Shown here one piece after another: positions 1 to 10,577 of a stretch of 64,000 nucleotides of DNA. The stretch is taken from NCBI GenBank assembly GCA_047967505.1, contig CM106538.1. The stretch is one strand, 5' to 3'. The notes under the pieces were generated by a model. It was not told the origin of the DNA. It did not search any database and saw only the letters and a list, made by a program, of their open reading frames with translations. Both the position numbers and the translations under genes were made by a program. Source of the stretch: Dipteris shenzhenensis (Eukaryota; Polypodiophyta; Polypodiopsida; Gleicheniales). Position 1 is the first letter of the stretch. Each line of letters starts with the position of its first letter.

Positions 1-888
1 ATCACCGTTATGTCCCCTCTATTTCCCATGGTCCATTTCATGCAAACATAAGGGAAATGCTATTTTCGCTCTCTTTCCTCTCTTTTCCCACGGTCCATTT
101 TGCACAACATATGCTCTGGGGAGGAAAAACATTCGAAAGATTCCCTTCTTTTCCCCCTGCATGACATAAGGGCGATTACACATTGGTGCTTGCCCAAGTT
201 GGGGAAGGGGCATCCGCCATGTGTAAAGGTCTCATTTGAGGCACAAAAAGGTGGGTGCAGTATTGAACCCACGACAGTTCAATCCTTGCAGCTCAATGTA
301 TACCATGTAGACCTTCAAGCAAGGTTGTAAAAAATGTTTGTCTCTCTATTGATATTGTGTCCACTTGGTGTGTAATCACACCCTGCCTATTGCCTTTGCT
401 CACTTTGGGAGGCACTAGGCAGTGTGTAAGAGTCAGTCCCCATGGACCGGCGTAACACCATTCCAACGAGTCCCGATGGAATTATCACTCAACCCGTGCC
501 TTGAAATTTGGAGTTCTCCAGACAGAAACGCTCGTCCACTTCAGCTTAGGCACCCCCTAGCACCCATAAATTCTCTTCTCGGGAGTCCTGCAGGGGTCAC
601 TAGTAGGCTGCTACCAGCGAGCTTTGTGCTCCATTTTTTTGAGGTTTTCCGGTCCACGGGGAGTGGCCACCCAGTGAAAGCTCCACTAGGCTCAAGGAGA
701 TTCTTGCCACATAGGCAAGCTGTTTGCCAGATGGCACACTCCGTCTCTCTCCATATTAGTAGACTCACACACATTGAAGAATCATGACTAGTTAGTTACT
801 GGGCTTTGATGCAATCAATCACTTAGACTGACTGTGCTCAAGAATCGTGATCAGTGAGCTTCTGGGTTTTGCAGTTATCAAATCAATC
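1..888. other. Upstream region of UAH
   Basis: No other gene is visible. Two local duplications are present. A 30-bp motif at about 22 recurs at about 84. An imperfect direct repeat with a 63-bp period starts at 778 and 841 and runs up to the start codon. If this stretch is 5' UTR, the first repeat unit holds two tiny uORFs (ATG at 784 and 809). I could not place a convincing TATA box. Confidence 0.4.
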
Positions 889-1065
889 ATGTGGAGGCTC
901 TGTGTCAATCTGCTTGGGATTCTGATATTGCATCCCAGCAGCTTCGGAGTTTCATGCACATCGTCAACCGAAGAAATCGCCCACCCCGGGTTTTCACAGG
1001 ATGTCGCTTTTTGCAGCGTTGGAACGAACTCTCTTGTCGTGGATGCCGCGCGTTTGCACCAGCAG
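889..1065 (+). CDS. UAH: UAH exon 1 (start codon, signal peptide)
   Basis: ATG at 889-891 is the first in-frame ATG; the frame opens upstream only with a GTG at 847. The exon encodes residues 1-59. It begins with a hydrophobic segment (WRLCVNLLGILIL, residues 2-14, ending near C22), as expected for the ER signal of plant UAH, followed by a poorly conserved linker. It ends at CAG|gtgagc in phase 0 with His-Gln-Gln, which joins directly to the Ile-Asp-Glu-Leu start of exon 2, the junction expected for the family. The N-terminus is variable in UAH, so this assignment rests on frame, splice phase, signal-like sequence and position. Confidence 0.82.
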
Positions 1066-2277
1066 GTGAGCCGCTAGCGTAATTTTTGAGTGTAACCACA
1101 GTCGGAGAACTCGTTATTTTTGTCGCTGTGAGGTTCTGGAATGTACAAAGAATGCCACGAGGATCCCAAGCTGATTTGACTGTTGTCGATTCTCAAAGAA
1201 CAAAAATGTGTACTACCATCTTTTCTTTCGAACCTCCATACGTGTGACCAGCTCTCGACCGAAACATGCACGCACGCGTAGTTGCCCTTCAGTCGATCCT
1301 TGAATACAGAAGCTGCTGGCAATAATTCACTTAGTCAAGAAAACTGTGATAAAAATATGTATTCAACTGTGAAATGTAGCATTCATAGTATAGAGAACGT
1401 GCGTCCATATTACAGGGTCCTATTAATTGTGATTTTGGCATCCTAATATAGAAAACATGCGTGGATCCAAGTCCAAAATTTATGTAACAATCAAGAAAAC
1501 TTCACGATAAGTTTTTTGGGTTCAATATATCTCTGTTTGTACATATGATTATGTCAAAGCTCTAAATTGGGCACTTTGTTGTGAAGTGAAACTAACTGCT
1601 GCTGCTAGGTGTATTGCTTGTTCGGCCCTACTTATGTCATCCACGAGAGATTGTGTTACATCTACTTTGGACCCATAATGTAATGAAGCCCACACTCTTT
1701 GGGGCATTGTGTTGAGTTCTACTTTGGTATTCCAAGCAATTGTCTCCTTTCACATTGTTGACCTGTTTTTGCACTTCGGAGTGTCTTGGTGAGTCTCGCG
1801 CATTGGTTGTAGATTCTTGACCTATTTGGAGGCATTCTCGACCAGTTTTGGAGCTCCTGTTTGCATTTTCAAGGTGTTCTAGAGAAGGTGAACCCTGGGA
1901 GGATAGGGAATTAATGAATTGAAACATGACCAGCTACATTTATGATGCTAGAGATGGAGCAAGGTAATCTCTCAATTTATCAGTGGACAGGGATCTTGGC
2001 TGATTGTGGCAATCGGAAGACCTTGACTAATCGGTGGACAGAGGGAGCTTGACAGGGACGGTGAACAGGAAGACTTATTAAGCGTTTTGGATTGGTGGAT
2101 TTTGGTGGGAAAATCCCCACTTGGTATTAGAAGACCATTTCTCTTATATATGTATTGTGTAGCCTACTTTGTACATGAAGGTACCAAGTGTGTCCATGCT
2201 ATAATAAATGTCTTGATGTAAGGAAAGATTTACATTCAATCCAATTATAAAGTCATGGTTCTATCTACAATAGTGTA
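1066..2277. other. UAH intron 1, unassigned part
   Basis: AT-rich intron sequence before the LINE insertion. I recognise no gene or element. The stretch 4187-4668 after the insertion is also unassigned. Confidence 0.5.
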
Positions 2278-2293
2278 GCATAAAGTGCCTCTT
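2278..2293. repeat. Target-site duplication, left copy
   Basis: gcataaagtgcctctt, identical to the copy at 4171-4186 on the other side of LINE A copy 1. Confidence 0.85.
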
Positions 2294-4170
2294 CTAGGTG
2301 CGGAACCCTAGAAGCTTTTTCTTCAGTGAGGGCTTCTTAGGAACACCCCACACACCGTTAGCCCAATGGCATCAATCTCATCGGTGGATTTTCTCTGAGT
2401 CCCCCTTTACTAGGAAGGGCTTTCCATTGACTAAGGAGTTTTCATAGGGTTTGGCAACGGGTGGTGGTCCTCATTTGAAGGGAGGAGTTCGGTGCCAACC
2501 GCTTATTTGACTTATGAAGGTTTGGGATCAGGAGGGTCTCATGCTCAACCATTAGACTCAAATAGGTTGGGCTCATTGAGACATCAACCTAGCTAGTTCT
2601 TTTGGGGCTTGAAGGGGACTCCCCACGGAGACAGAGGTACAGTTGGGAGTTATCTTTCATCTTCGTGGGATAGACCCGTGGATGAGAGAGATCGATGTAG
2701 CCATCCCAGAGTCCTGGTGAGCAAGACTTCACATGTTTTTAGCTTGTCGGAAGATCAGTTCTCTAGGACAGGGGCACCTATGCGGATCCAATTTAGGCAC
2801 TGCCTCCGCGCCTAGTTTGTAGAAGGGACTCCCCACGGAGAAGGGGACTTGAAGGGGACTCCCCATGGAGACAAAGGTACAGTTGGGAGTTATCTTTCAT
2901 CTTCGTGTGGCAGGCTCGTGGATGAGAGAGATCGATGTAGCCATCCCAAAGTGCTGGTGGGCAAGACTTCGCATGTTTTTAGCCTGTTGATGGGCAGATC
3001 AGTTCTTTAAGGGCACCTATGCGGATCCAGTTTAGGCATTGGGACTGTGCCTAGTTTCTAGAGAGGGGCTAGGAGGGCTCCTATAGCCAACGTTTGTTGG
3101 AGACCTAGAGATGGATGGGGGACTCAACTTGCTCAAGTGGCAAAGGATCAGACTAGTGGGCCTTTTGGGCAAGGAGCGACCCATTGACCAACCATACATT
3201 TCGGAGCAGGATGCACCATGTTGGCGTCTTTGGATTTAGGAGGGCTGTCCCTTGCATGAGGTCTAGTGGGATCCGGGAGAGTGGTTTTGGCTGTCCAGAG
3301 TATGCCACTCTGAGTGTGTTGGGGAGGTGGCTTTCTCTTCTTACACGACACGTATGTGGTGGTGCTTACAGATGGAGGCGATGGCTTGGATCCGCGTGAG
3401 AGAGAGAGAGGCATTGGGTTGAGCAGCAACTTTCTCAGGCAGTCATTTCCAGATTTTTGGCACATTTATGGAGTTGACGGCCACGGAAGCTCTCTTAGTT
3501 CTTTTCCATGCTTGTGGCTAGAGCAGATGCATGTGGATGGATGGTGCCACCGCTGCCTGTGGAGCTGACTTACAACATAGAGGATTTGGCTGGGATCTAT
3601 CCGGATCGTGGCTTGGTTGCAAAGGATTCAGAGGGACTTCAAGTGGGGCATGGCAGCCGGTTGACAGAAGGGGGTCATGCCTTCTCCGTCGACGAGGTCT
3701 CTCCAGCTTACAGGATGCATGGACAGAGCATCCTCAGGATTGAGCTCCACGAGGCAACTCCACATTCTCAGCATCATCCTCTTACCTCTCCGGAGGACTG
3801 TCTTTGGGAGAGGCAGCATTATCGCGTGGAACAGTTGGGTTGCACAATGCAGCCTATTGATGGATGAGCACCATGTTCCACTGGCAGCCACTCTTGTCAC
3901 CGTCTGACATGATATCATCTACACCTTGTGCGCCATTTGGGAGCATGGTACGTCAAGATCTAGAGCGACTTGCCGAAAGGCGTGAGCATTTTTGGAAGGC
4001 TTATGTTCCAAAGATTCCCTAGGCAATGAGCTGGGTTCTATGGAAACAAGCTGGCCTTTTTGACAGCCGGTTTATCTGTCTGTTGCGCATGGTCAGCGCC
4101 TAAAGGATTGCTGATTTGTATGGTTGTTTTTCAAGCATAAATAGAAAGTTCTTTTCTCTGGGAAAAAAAA
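2294..4170 (+). mobile_element. LINE family A, copy 1 (5'-truncated, with TSD)
   Basis: A 1.9-kb insertion bounded by a perfect 16-bp direct repeat (2278-2293 and 4171-4186), ending in a short A tail (4163-4170). The 3' part (about 3100-4160) is a second copy of 60290-61780. Both encode decayed pieces of a C-terminal RT zinc-binding (zf-RVT-like) region; in this copy residues around 3500-3570 read WLEQMHVDGWCHRC. Frames are broken by many stops. The 5' half contains a 240-bp tandem duplication. Truncation at the 5' end plus an A tail and long TSD is the normal product of target-primed reverse transcription. Confidence 0.8.
2608..3070. repeat. 240-bp tandem duplication inside LINE A
   Basis: Two units start at 2608 and 2848 with cttgaaggggactcccca. 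They share the later landmarks gttgggagttatctttcat and gagagatcgatgtagcc. The second unit has small indels. Confidence 0.85.
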
Positions 4171-4186
4171 GCATAAAGTGCCTCTT
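4171..4186. repeat. Target-site duplication, right copy
   Basis: gcataaagtgcctctt directly after the A tail of LINE A copy 1. The match is 16 bp, or 17 if the preceding A is counted. Confidence 0.85.
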
Positions 4187-4668
4187 GATGTGTGGACAAG
4201 TTCAATGTTGAGGTCCCCCCATTAGAGATTTACAAGAGGTATTTTTTATAGTTTTTTTTGTGTACTTGATATTGGTGCCCAAATAGCACACTCTTATGGT
4301 GTGAGAATATTGTGTTTGAAATTCTCTAACATAGACTTGCACTAAGGAACTGGTGCAAAGGTGAAAAAGGAAATAGTGCCTCATTTTAAGCAGCAGTGCA
4401 ATTGTTTGCAAGGTTGAGGTTCCATTCATGGCATATTCTTTCTTTTAATATCTCTGCATGTAGATGTTTGATTTGAACAAACGAATTTTCAGTATCTACA
4501 AGATGGCTATCGGGGGCATGTAGCTTCCAATTTGAAAAGACAAGTTTTAGAGAAAAGGAGAGCAGAGGTGGATTCTTCAAGGTCTTGTTTAGAGCTTGTA
4601 GAATTTGGTGCCACAATTCAAGTTCACAGTTTATTCGTTTGTATTGATCTAGTGATGAACTCTTTCAG

Positions 4669-4754
4669 ATTGATGAGCTTGCAAAATTCTCTGATTCACC
4701 AGCCCCATCTGTGACGCGGATTTTATATACTGAAGCAGATATTGCTGCTCGAAG
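4669..4754 (+). CDS. UAH: UAH exon 2
   Basis: Residues 60-87 plus two bases. The exon follows a tctttcag acceptor and opens with IDELAKFSDSPAPSVTR, the conserved start of the mature UAH domain. It ends AAG|gtattt in phase 2. Exon 3 completes the Arg codon. Confidence 0.93.
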
Positions 4755-7700
4755 GTATTTCTTGAACTCAACGTACTATTGGCAATGATGGAATGCCCTT
4801 TTCTCCACAAGCACATTGGCGATGAGTCATTTTATGCCAAGGAAAACACAAGACATTGATGCTTCATCAAAGCTTTTCCCTGCTATACTGCTCTTTTGTG
4901 CTTACTGTAACTTGCACATGAAATGTTCCTTTTATTGGTGGCAGCCCAAATATTCTCACTTTTTGCTTTCCAAAGATTCAATGGGTTTGGTACTCTGTGT
5001 ATGCTTTTTTTGAAAGGTAAGTTATTTGTCCTTGCCGATCTAGTTTTCAAGCCTGGCTGTTCCTTAAAGCTGTGGTTGTTTGTTCTTTGCTAGTGTGCTC
5101 ATCACATGTCAATTGTTCTCTTCCTTCATGCAAGTTCGTGTCCCTTCCTGATTGTCCCCCCCGTCCATGGCAAAAGCATCAGAATTTTTGTTTGCCCAGA
5201 GTCACCAAAGACCTTTCTAGGTAGCAATGGAAGTCAAGAGCATCCATCTCAATTAAAAAAAGCTGTTTCAAATTTGTGAATTTAGCAAGAAAGTAACCTT
5301 TCATCTCAGATATGCAATCTGCAAACTTTGAGCTACAGTTCTGTAGTCTTGAGAAGAGTTCATGGTTCTTGTGGTTTCTGCGAGAATAGAATTGTTAACG
5401 TATGGGGTCAATCCATACGACTGGACTGCGACTTCACCTATCTGTGAGTGACTCAAGTGTCTCAGTTATCTGTGAAGTCCTCTGCAAACTGCCATTGGAG
5501 CTGATTAGGGTCAGCACAGTGATAGTTTTTCACATATTTGGCTAGAGATTCTACACACTCTTGGAACTAGTATGGACTATTGCTCCGGTGACATATGTCG
5601 ATAGAGCAGCAGAGCGTTGCATCTTCATTTGCTAATGAGAGCATGAGCTGATGTTGCTCGCCTCCAATCGTGGTTCGTTGTGGGTATTGCTTGAAAACAA
5701 TACAGGCCCTTGTTGGATCTTGCACCTATTATACCATGTTGATGCTATTATGACTTTTGGTTGAAGTGCTAACACAATCTATTTATATGGGTTTGGAATT
5801 GCAAGGGTTAATAGGGAAATATAAAAACAGAAAAATGTTATTTAGGAAGTAGCCTCAAGGGTTGAGTTAAAAATGCGTAGGAATAGATAAAGTGATCATA
5901 TAATTCAAGCATTTAATATAATTGGATGCGGTGGGTAAATCCTGAGAACAATGTTGAGTGACATTACAAGTGTAGGCTTTCTGCCACAATCTTTGTTTCG
6001 ATGTGATCTATCACAATTTATGACACGTAATACAACAAGATGGAAGTCAATTTTGATTTAAAACTCACATTTTCCTTCAAAGAGCAGGAATATTGGACTA
6101 AGGTCTCTCCATGATTTGACCTGTTTGCTTTGTACTAGGATTCTATCAAGAAAAGACCACAAGAGAGCCAGTTATATTTGCATGGTGGATGAGTTTACCA
6201 TTCATCATTTGTTAAACATTGTAGCTGTATTGGTAATACAAATGGCATGATTAAGTTTTGATGCCGATACCTTGTTCTGATGGTTACTTACTACATGGGT
6301 TCTTGTAGAGGCACTTGGTTGGCTTTGTCTATCTTTAACTTGGTGGGCCTTGCCTATCCTTGTCACATTGCAAGTGGCTCCTAAGGCAAATAGAGCACGA
6401 AGGGATACTAAGCAATCTCATGAAGATGATAAAGAAGCACCATGGTAGAATAACTAATCCCTTCTTTTAAAATTTTAGTGTGCCAGCAAAGGAGGAGGCA
6501 GCCTTGGGTAGTCACAGAAAAATAGGTGGAAGCCTTTGTTTTGGGGTGTGGCGGAGCGGGGGAGAAGATAGGCTGGTAATGCAAAAGCTGAAGCAATAAT
6601 GAGAGGTTTGTGAATACAGACCATTGAGGCAGGGCAAGAAAAACTAGAAGATGCGAACATAATGCCTTAGAAAATGCAGTGAAGGATTGTTATTCATGTT
6701 GAGGGCTCCAGGAAGCACATGAAAATGCACACCTACCATTGAAACCCTCGAAATTCCTGGATACCAACATGTGGTGCACCAAGTCCGACCACATGGGATA
6801 TTTGGTACCATCAAGCTTCTCTTAAGCAGAAATCTTTCTTTAACAAGTCATTTGTGGGTGATCGCAAATAAAAATCCCCAAAAAAGGAAAGTGCCTTGCA
6901 AATGTCAAAGCCTCAAGGCTATCACTGCAGTGAGCTGGCTGCCCAGATATCTGATTGCAAGCTGCAAATGTCAAACCAAAAAATGATGGCAAATGCTTGC
7001 CAATGTAAATGCAAAATGGGTTGCTCAAACACTGAGCCAAATGCACTAATCTGTCCCCTGCAAATGTCCGGCGAAGTAAATGCTGTCCAGCTACTAAATC
7101 AAGGGCACAAAAGTTGCAGTTTGCACTCTGTGTACCTGTGAAAGAACCCCAAAGGCACAAGGGTCAATTCCAAGAACGGCTAAAAGCCCCAAATTTTGAG
7201 AGTGCAAATGTGCCAAATACAGGGTAAATGCAGAATTTTACCCTGAAAATGCAATTTGACTACAAATTGATCAAAAGGCCCAATTTCCCAATTTTGAGGG
7301 AGATTGCACCAAAAAGAGGGAAATTCAAGAAAAGCCCAAATTTCAACTATACCAGACAATAAAATTGCAAATCTGCAAGCTATGTCTGTCAATTTTTGAA
7401 AGTTCTGGCAATCCCAAAGTCATTGTAGCTGCTTTGGGACCAAAATGCTGGAATTGTCCCAAAAGCTAGTATTGTACGGACAGTACAAAAAACGTATGGC
7501 AGACGTGTACGAATTGACAATCATCCGTACAGGATGGGCGATGAACTGTACAGCAGTCAATGGTTGCACGAATGGTGGCGGCGCTTGAGCAATGGACAAA
7601 TCTGACACCCTCAACAAGCTTCACCAGCGAGCTACTTCAGCGTACATTGGCGACTAGGTGTTGTATAAGTGCAGGGATGTACGGACGACCTGGGTTGACT

Positions 7701-9136
7701 ATAGCTACGTGACAATGGCGATGAACATCAGATCTATATAGCAAAATGGAGTTGACTTGTACGGCACCATACAAACTATACGGCAATCTATAGTACTTGG
7801 ACGAGGTGCTGAGCTGCAAACTGAATACTTCATGGTTGGACGTGCTACACTCAAGCGATGGGCTTCTTTTGAGCTACTGCAACTGTGCTAAAACTCCCTA
7901 CTCCGGACTAATGCTTGACGCATAAAAATAGAAGCCACTCCCACCCTTACTTCACCACGCATTAGGTCGGCTCTTGTCTTCACCTGCAACGTTTACCTCC
8001 TTGAGAGGAGTGAGTTGGGTTGTAGTCGTAGGACGGGACGAGATAGGTAGGAGGAAGAAATCCTGCTTTGATAGCATTGTTGGATGTGGGGAGCAATGAA
8101 AGGAAGCTAGAATGCAAGGAGGAGACAACAAGCTGAGGAATGGAAGTGTACTCACAAATGGATAATGAGAAAGTACAAGAGATGGCCAATCTAAGGCCCA
8201 AAGTCAACCAAACTCAACTTAGGACTAAAATATCCTTTGTATACTAGGTGTCCCAATAGGACACTAAGCATCCTAACTAGCCTACAAGGCCATACCAGGG
8301 CTAAGTGTCAACAACAGGGAAGAGAAAAGAGGAGAAAATTAAAGATAATGAAAAGAAAGAAGAGACAAAGGGCATAGCACCAACAAACAGCTGCACAACT
8401 AACAAAGAGAAGAGGCGAAGGGTGAAGTATCAAGGGTTATGAGTGAAGGGGTAGAAAGGATCTGGAGAAAGGGAGGTCGGGGCTGAGGAAGGGACGGGCC
8501 TGGGAGGTGAAAAGGTAGCAGAATAGGCTCGGAAATGATAGGAGTGGCGCGGAGGGAACATGCCACACTGGGAAGAAGATGGAGGGGATGGTAGGAGCAG
8601 GGAGGGTCTATGCAGATCAAGGGGAGGTGAGGGCGTAGGATTGTGTATAGGCTATTACGGAGCCGGGCAGTGGGGAGAGAGATGGAGCAGCAAAAGAGGG
8701 AAGATTGGGAGCAGCATGGGCTTCTAGGTGAGAGAGGGGGGCGAGGAGTGTAGTGCATATGCTCCAGTTGGAAGGGAGAGGAATAAAGACGCAACATCAT
8801 TCTACATTTTTTCCATTTTTATGGTATGCTTCTATTTGCAATACAATATTCTGCTAGAGCAAATGACAACTCGATCATACAAGGCCTTTATTGGCTCATT
8901 CAAAAATCCTTTGTATTATTGCGATTTCAGCTATATGACAAGAGAAGGAGCAAGAGCTCTATCGCTATCCCTATCCTCATAATGTCTGAAAATAAAGATA
9001 AGTTTTTAACTGCACCCGATCCCCAATAGTAACATAAAAACAGCTGTATTGTTCATTGTCTTTAACTCATTAGAGTACTCCAAAGTATGATTTTGACCAG
9101 GGGTATGATGTGTCACCATTGTAATTTATTCCGCAG
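4755..9136. other. UAH intron 2, no recognisable gene
   Basis: Four stretches stand out. 6880-7100 is rich in gcaaatg-like words. 7470-7830 has clustered TACGG/TACAG words. 7910-7925 is a TATA-like cataaaaata. 8310-8760 is purine-rich on the + strand. This mixture resembles the LTR and leader of a retrotransposon, but no coding domain is present to prove it. Confidence 0.4.
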
Positions 9137-9211
9137 GTACATTAAGAATCTGATGAATTCTGCTGGATTAGTGGTACGTGAAGATGGAGTTGGAAATATT
9201 TTTGGACTTTG
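9137..9211 (+). CDS. UAH: UAH exon 3
   Basis: Codes for YIKNLMNSAGLVVRED and the VGNIFG block, residues 88-112, which precede the first metal ligand. The acceptor is ccgcag and the donor is gtgagc, in phase 2. It is separated from exon 2 by 4.4 kb and from exon 4 by 6.8 kb of intron. Confidence 0.93.
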
Positions 9212-9552
9212 GTGAGCTTCCAATCTTGCATCCATGGAATCCAGTTTTTGATGTTTCAGTAATCCCTGTTGTGTTAGTGACAACAGATTTATTGGTTAGT
9301 GTTGTCACTTGTGCTTCACATTTCATTTGTGGGATGCAACCAAGGGTGAAAGAGGGAGAGAGATACAATTTCATCAAGCCTCGTATTTCTACTCCAGGCC
9401 CAAAACTGTACATACACAGTATCCACCCAAATCCATACCGTGTCTTCGTCTTGACCATCCACGTTCTGTCCAGAGAAATTTCCAATTCCCCTATCCTCTA
9501 GACATTTCCTCTATCTCATTTACTTAAGACCTTAGCTTGTTCAAATATTACA

Positions 9553-9564
9553 CCCCCCCCCCCC
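9553..9564. repeat. Homopolymer C12
   Basis: Run of twelve C at the edge of the gypsy remnant in intron 3. Confidence 0.9.
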
Positions 9565-9569
9565 AAAAG

Positions 9570-10577
9570 GCCCTTGCATACGACACAACACAAGTTATTC
9601 ATCTCTTCATTTGTCTGGCAGTACTTTCAGCATTCTCATTTATATGTCTCGCCTCGCCTAAACGTCTTAAGGCGGAATCCGTTATCTGTTCCCCGAGTAC
9701 CTTTCCATTAAGCTCCTTCAAATCATATGTTCCATTTTGCCTAGGCCTTCAAGATTGCATAAGGCCCTTTCCATCTTACCAAAAACTTCTTGTCGAGCGG
9801 ATGATCAAGCCGGCTATCAGACCAAATCTCGTGCTTCACTTGAAATTATGGCTTCCTGCCTTCGTTCATCCAGCTTTTCCAAAATAAAGAGTTTAGTTGC
9901 ACATACCTTTGCCACATCTGTGTCATGCTCCACTGCCATCCTCAAAATTGGTAATTCTAATTCAATTGGCAAGATAGCTTATGATAGGCCCATAAAGCTG
10001 TAGGCAACCATTTTTCCTATTCATTTGTACTCTTCTTAGTCAGTTTAATAATGTTGCATAGTGTCACGCTGCTCTTTTCCACCAATCCATTACACTATTG
10101 TTGCAGAGTGTATTACACTATTGTTGCAGAGTGTACTCTTCTTAGTCATTTTTGGAATGATGTTGCATAGTGTCCCGTTGGTCTTTTCCACCAATCCATT
10201 ACACTATGGATAGAACACTGAAGAAAATCTGTGCTTAACTGAAATTTCAGATAGCAAGATCTACAAAATCTCCCCTCTGAACGCAGGGGCCATGGATCTG
10301 TTACTATCTCAAGAGGGCATCCAAACCGTGTGCAAACGTTTTCTACTAGGAAGTTGGCCACTTACTTAGCACTATAATTCACCACCGCTTTAGCTTCAGC
10401 CCCACCTGGTAACATAATCTGTAGGTACTATGCTTGAATATCTTTATGCGTATTAGGCCAAAAGTATCCTGCTGCCAGGAACTTCCTGGTTGTACTCTCG
10501 TATGCAAAATGGCCTCCATAGATATCTTCATGGCAGGCTTCCATCATTGCTTGTGCTTCTGCTTTTCCAGGATCTGT
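9570..10577 (-). pseudogene. Ty3/gypsy integrase remnant
   Basis: Read on the - strand, 10590-10428 gives the H2C2 integrase N-terminal zinc domain (ACHEDIYGGHFAYESTTRKF). 10361 downwards gives the start of the catalytic core (ANFLVENVCTRFGCPLEIVTD), followed by a decayed LVEK-type segment and a C-terminal part (AVEHDTDVAKVCATKLF near 9950). Frames are broken. Its 5' side is cut off by LINE B copy 1, which begins at about 10578 in the opposite orientation. Confidence 0.75.
10028..10207. repeat. Tandem duplication in gypsy remnant
   Basis: Units starting tactcttcttagtca at 10028 and 10134 both run to accaatccattacactat. A further short duplication of attacactattgttgcaga lies between them. Confidence 0.8.

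Noticed and set aside
240-290. tRNA-like sequence (gaacccacgac)
   Set aside because: No acceptor stem or anticodon arm can be built around it.
847-888. Upstream extension of UAH exon 1 from 847
   Set aside because: The codon at 847 is GTG, not ATG. The first ATG in frame is at 889 and is followed directly by the signal-like segment.
8399-8800. 133-codon ORF on the - strand
   Set aside because: It is the complement of a purine-rich tract. The Pro/Ser/Leu-rich translation reflects composition and has no domain.
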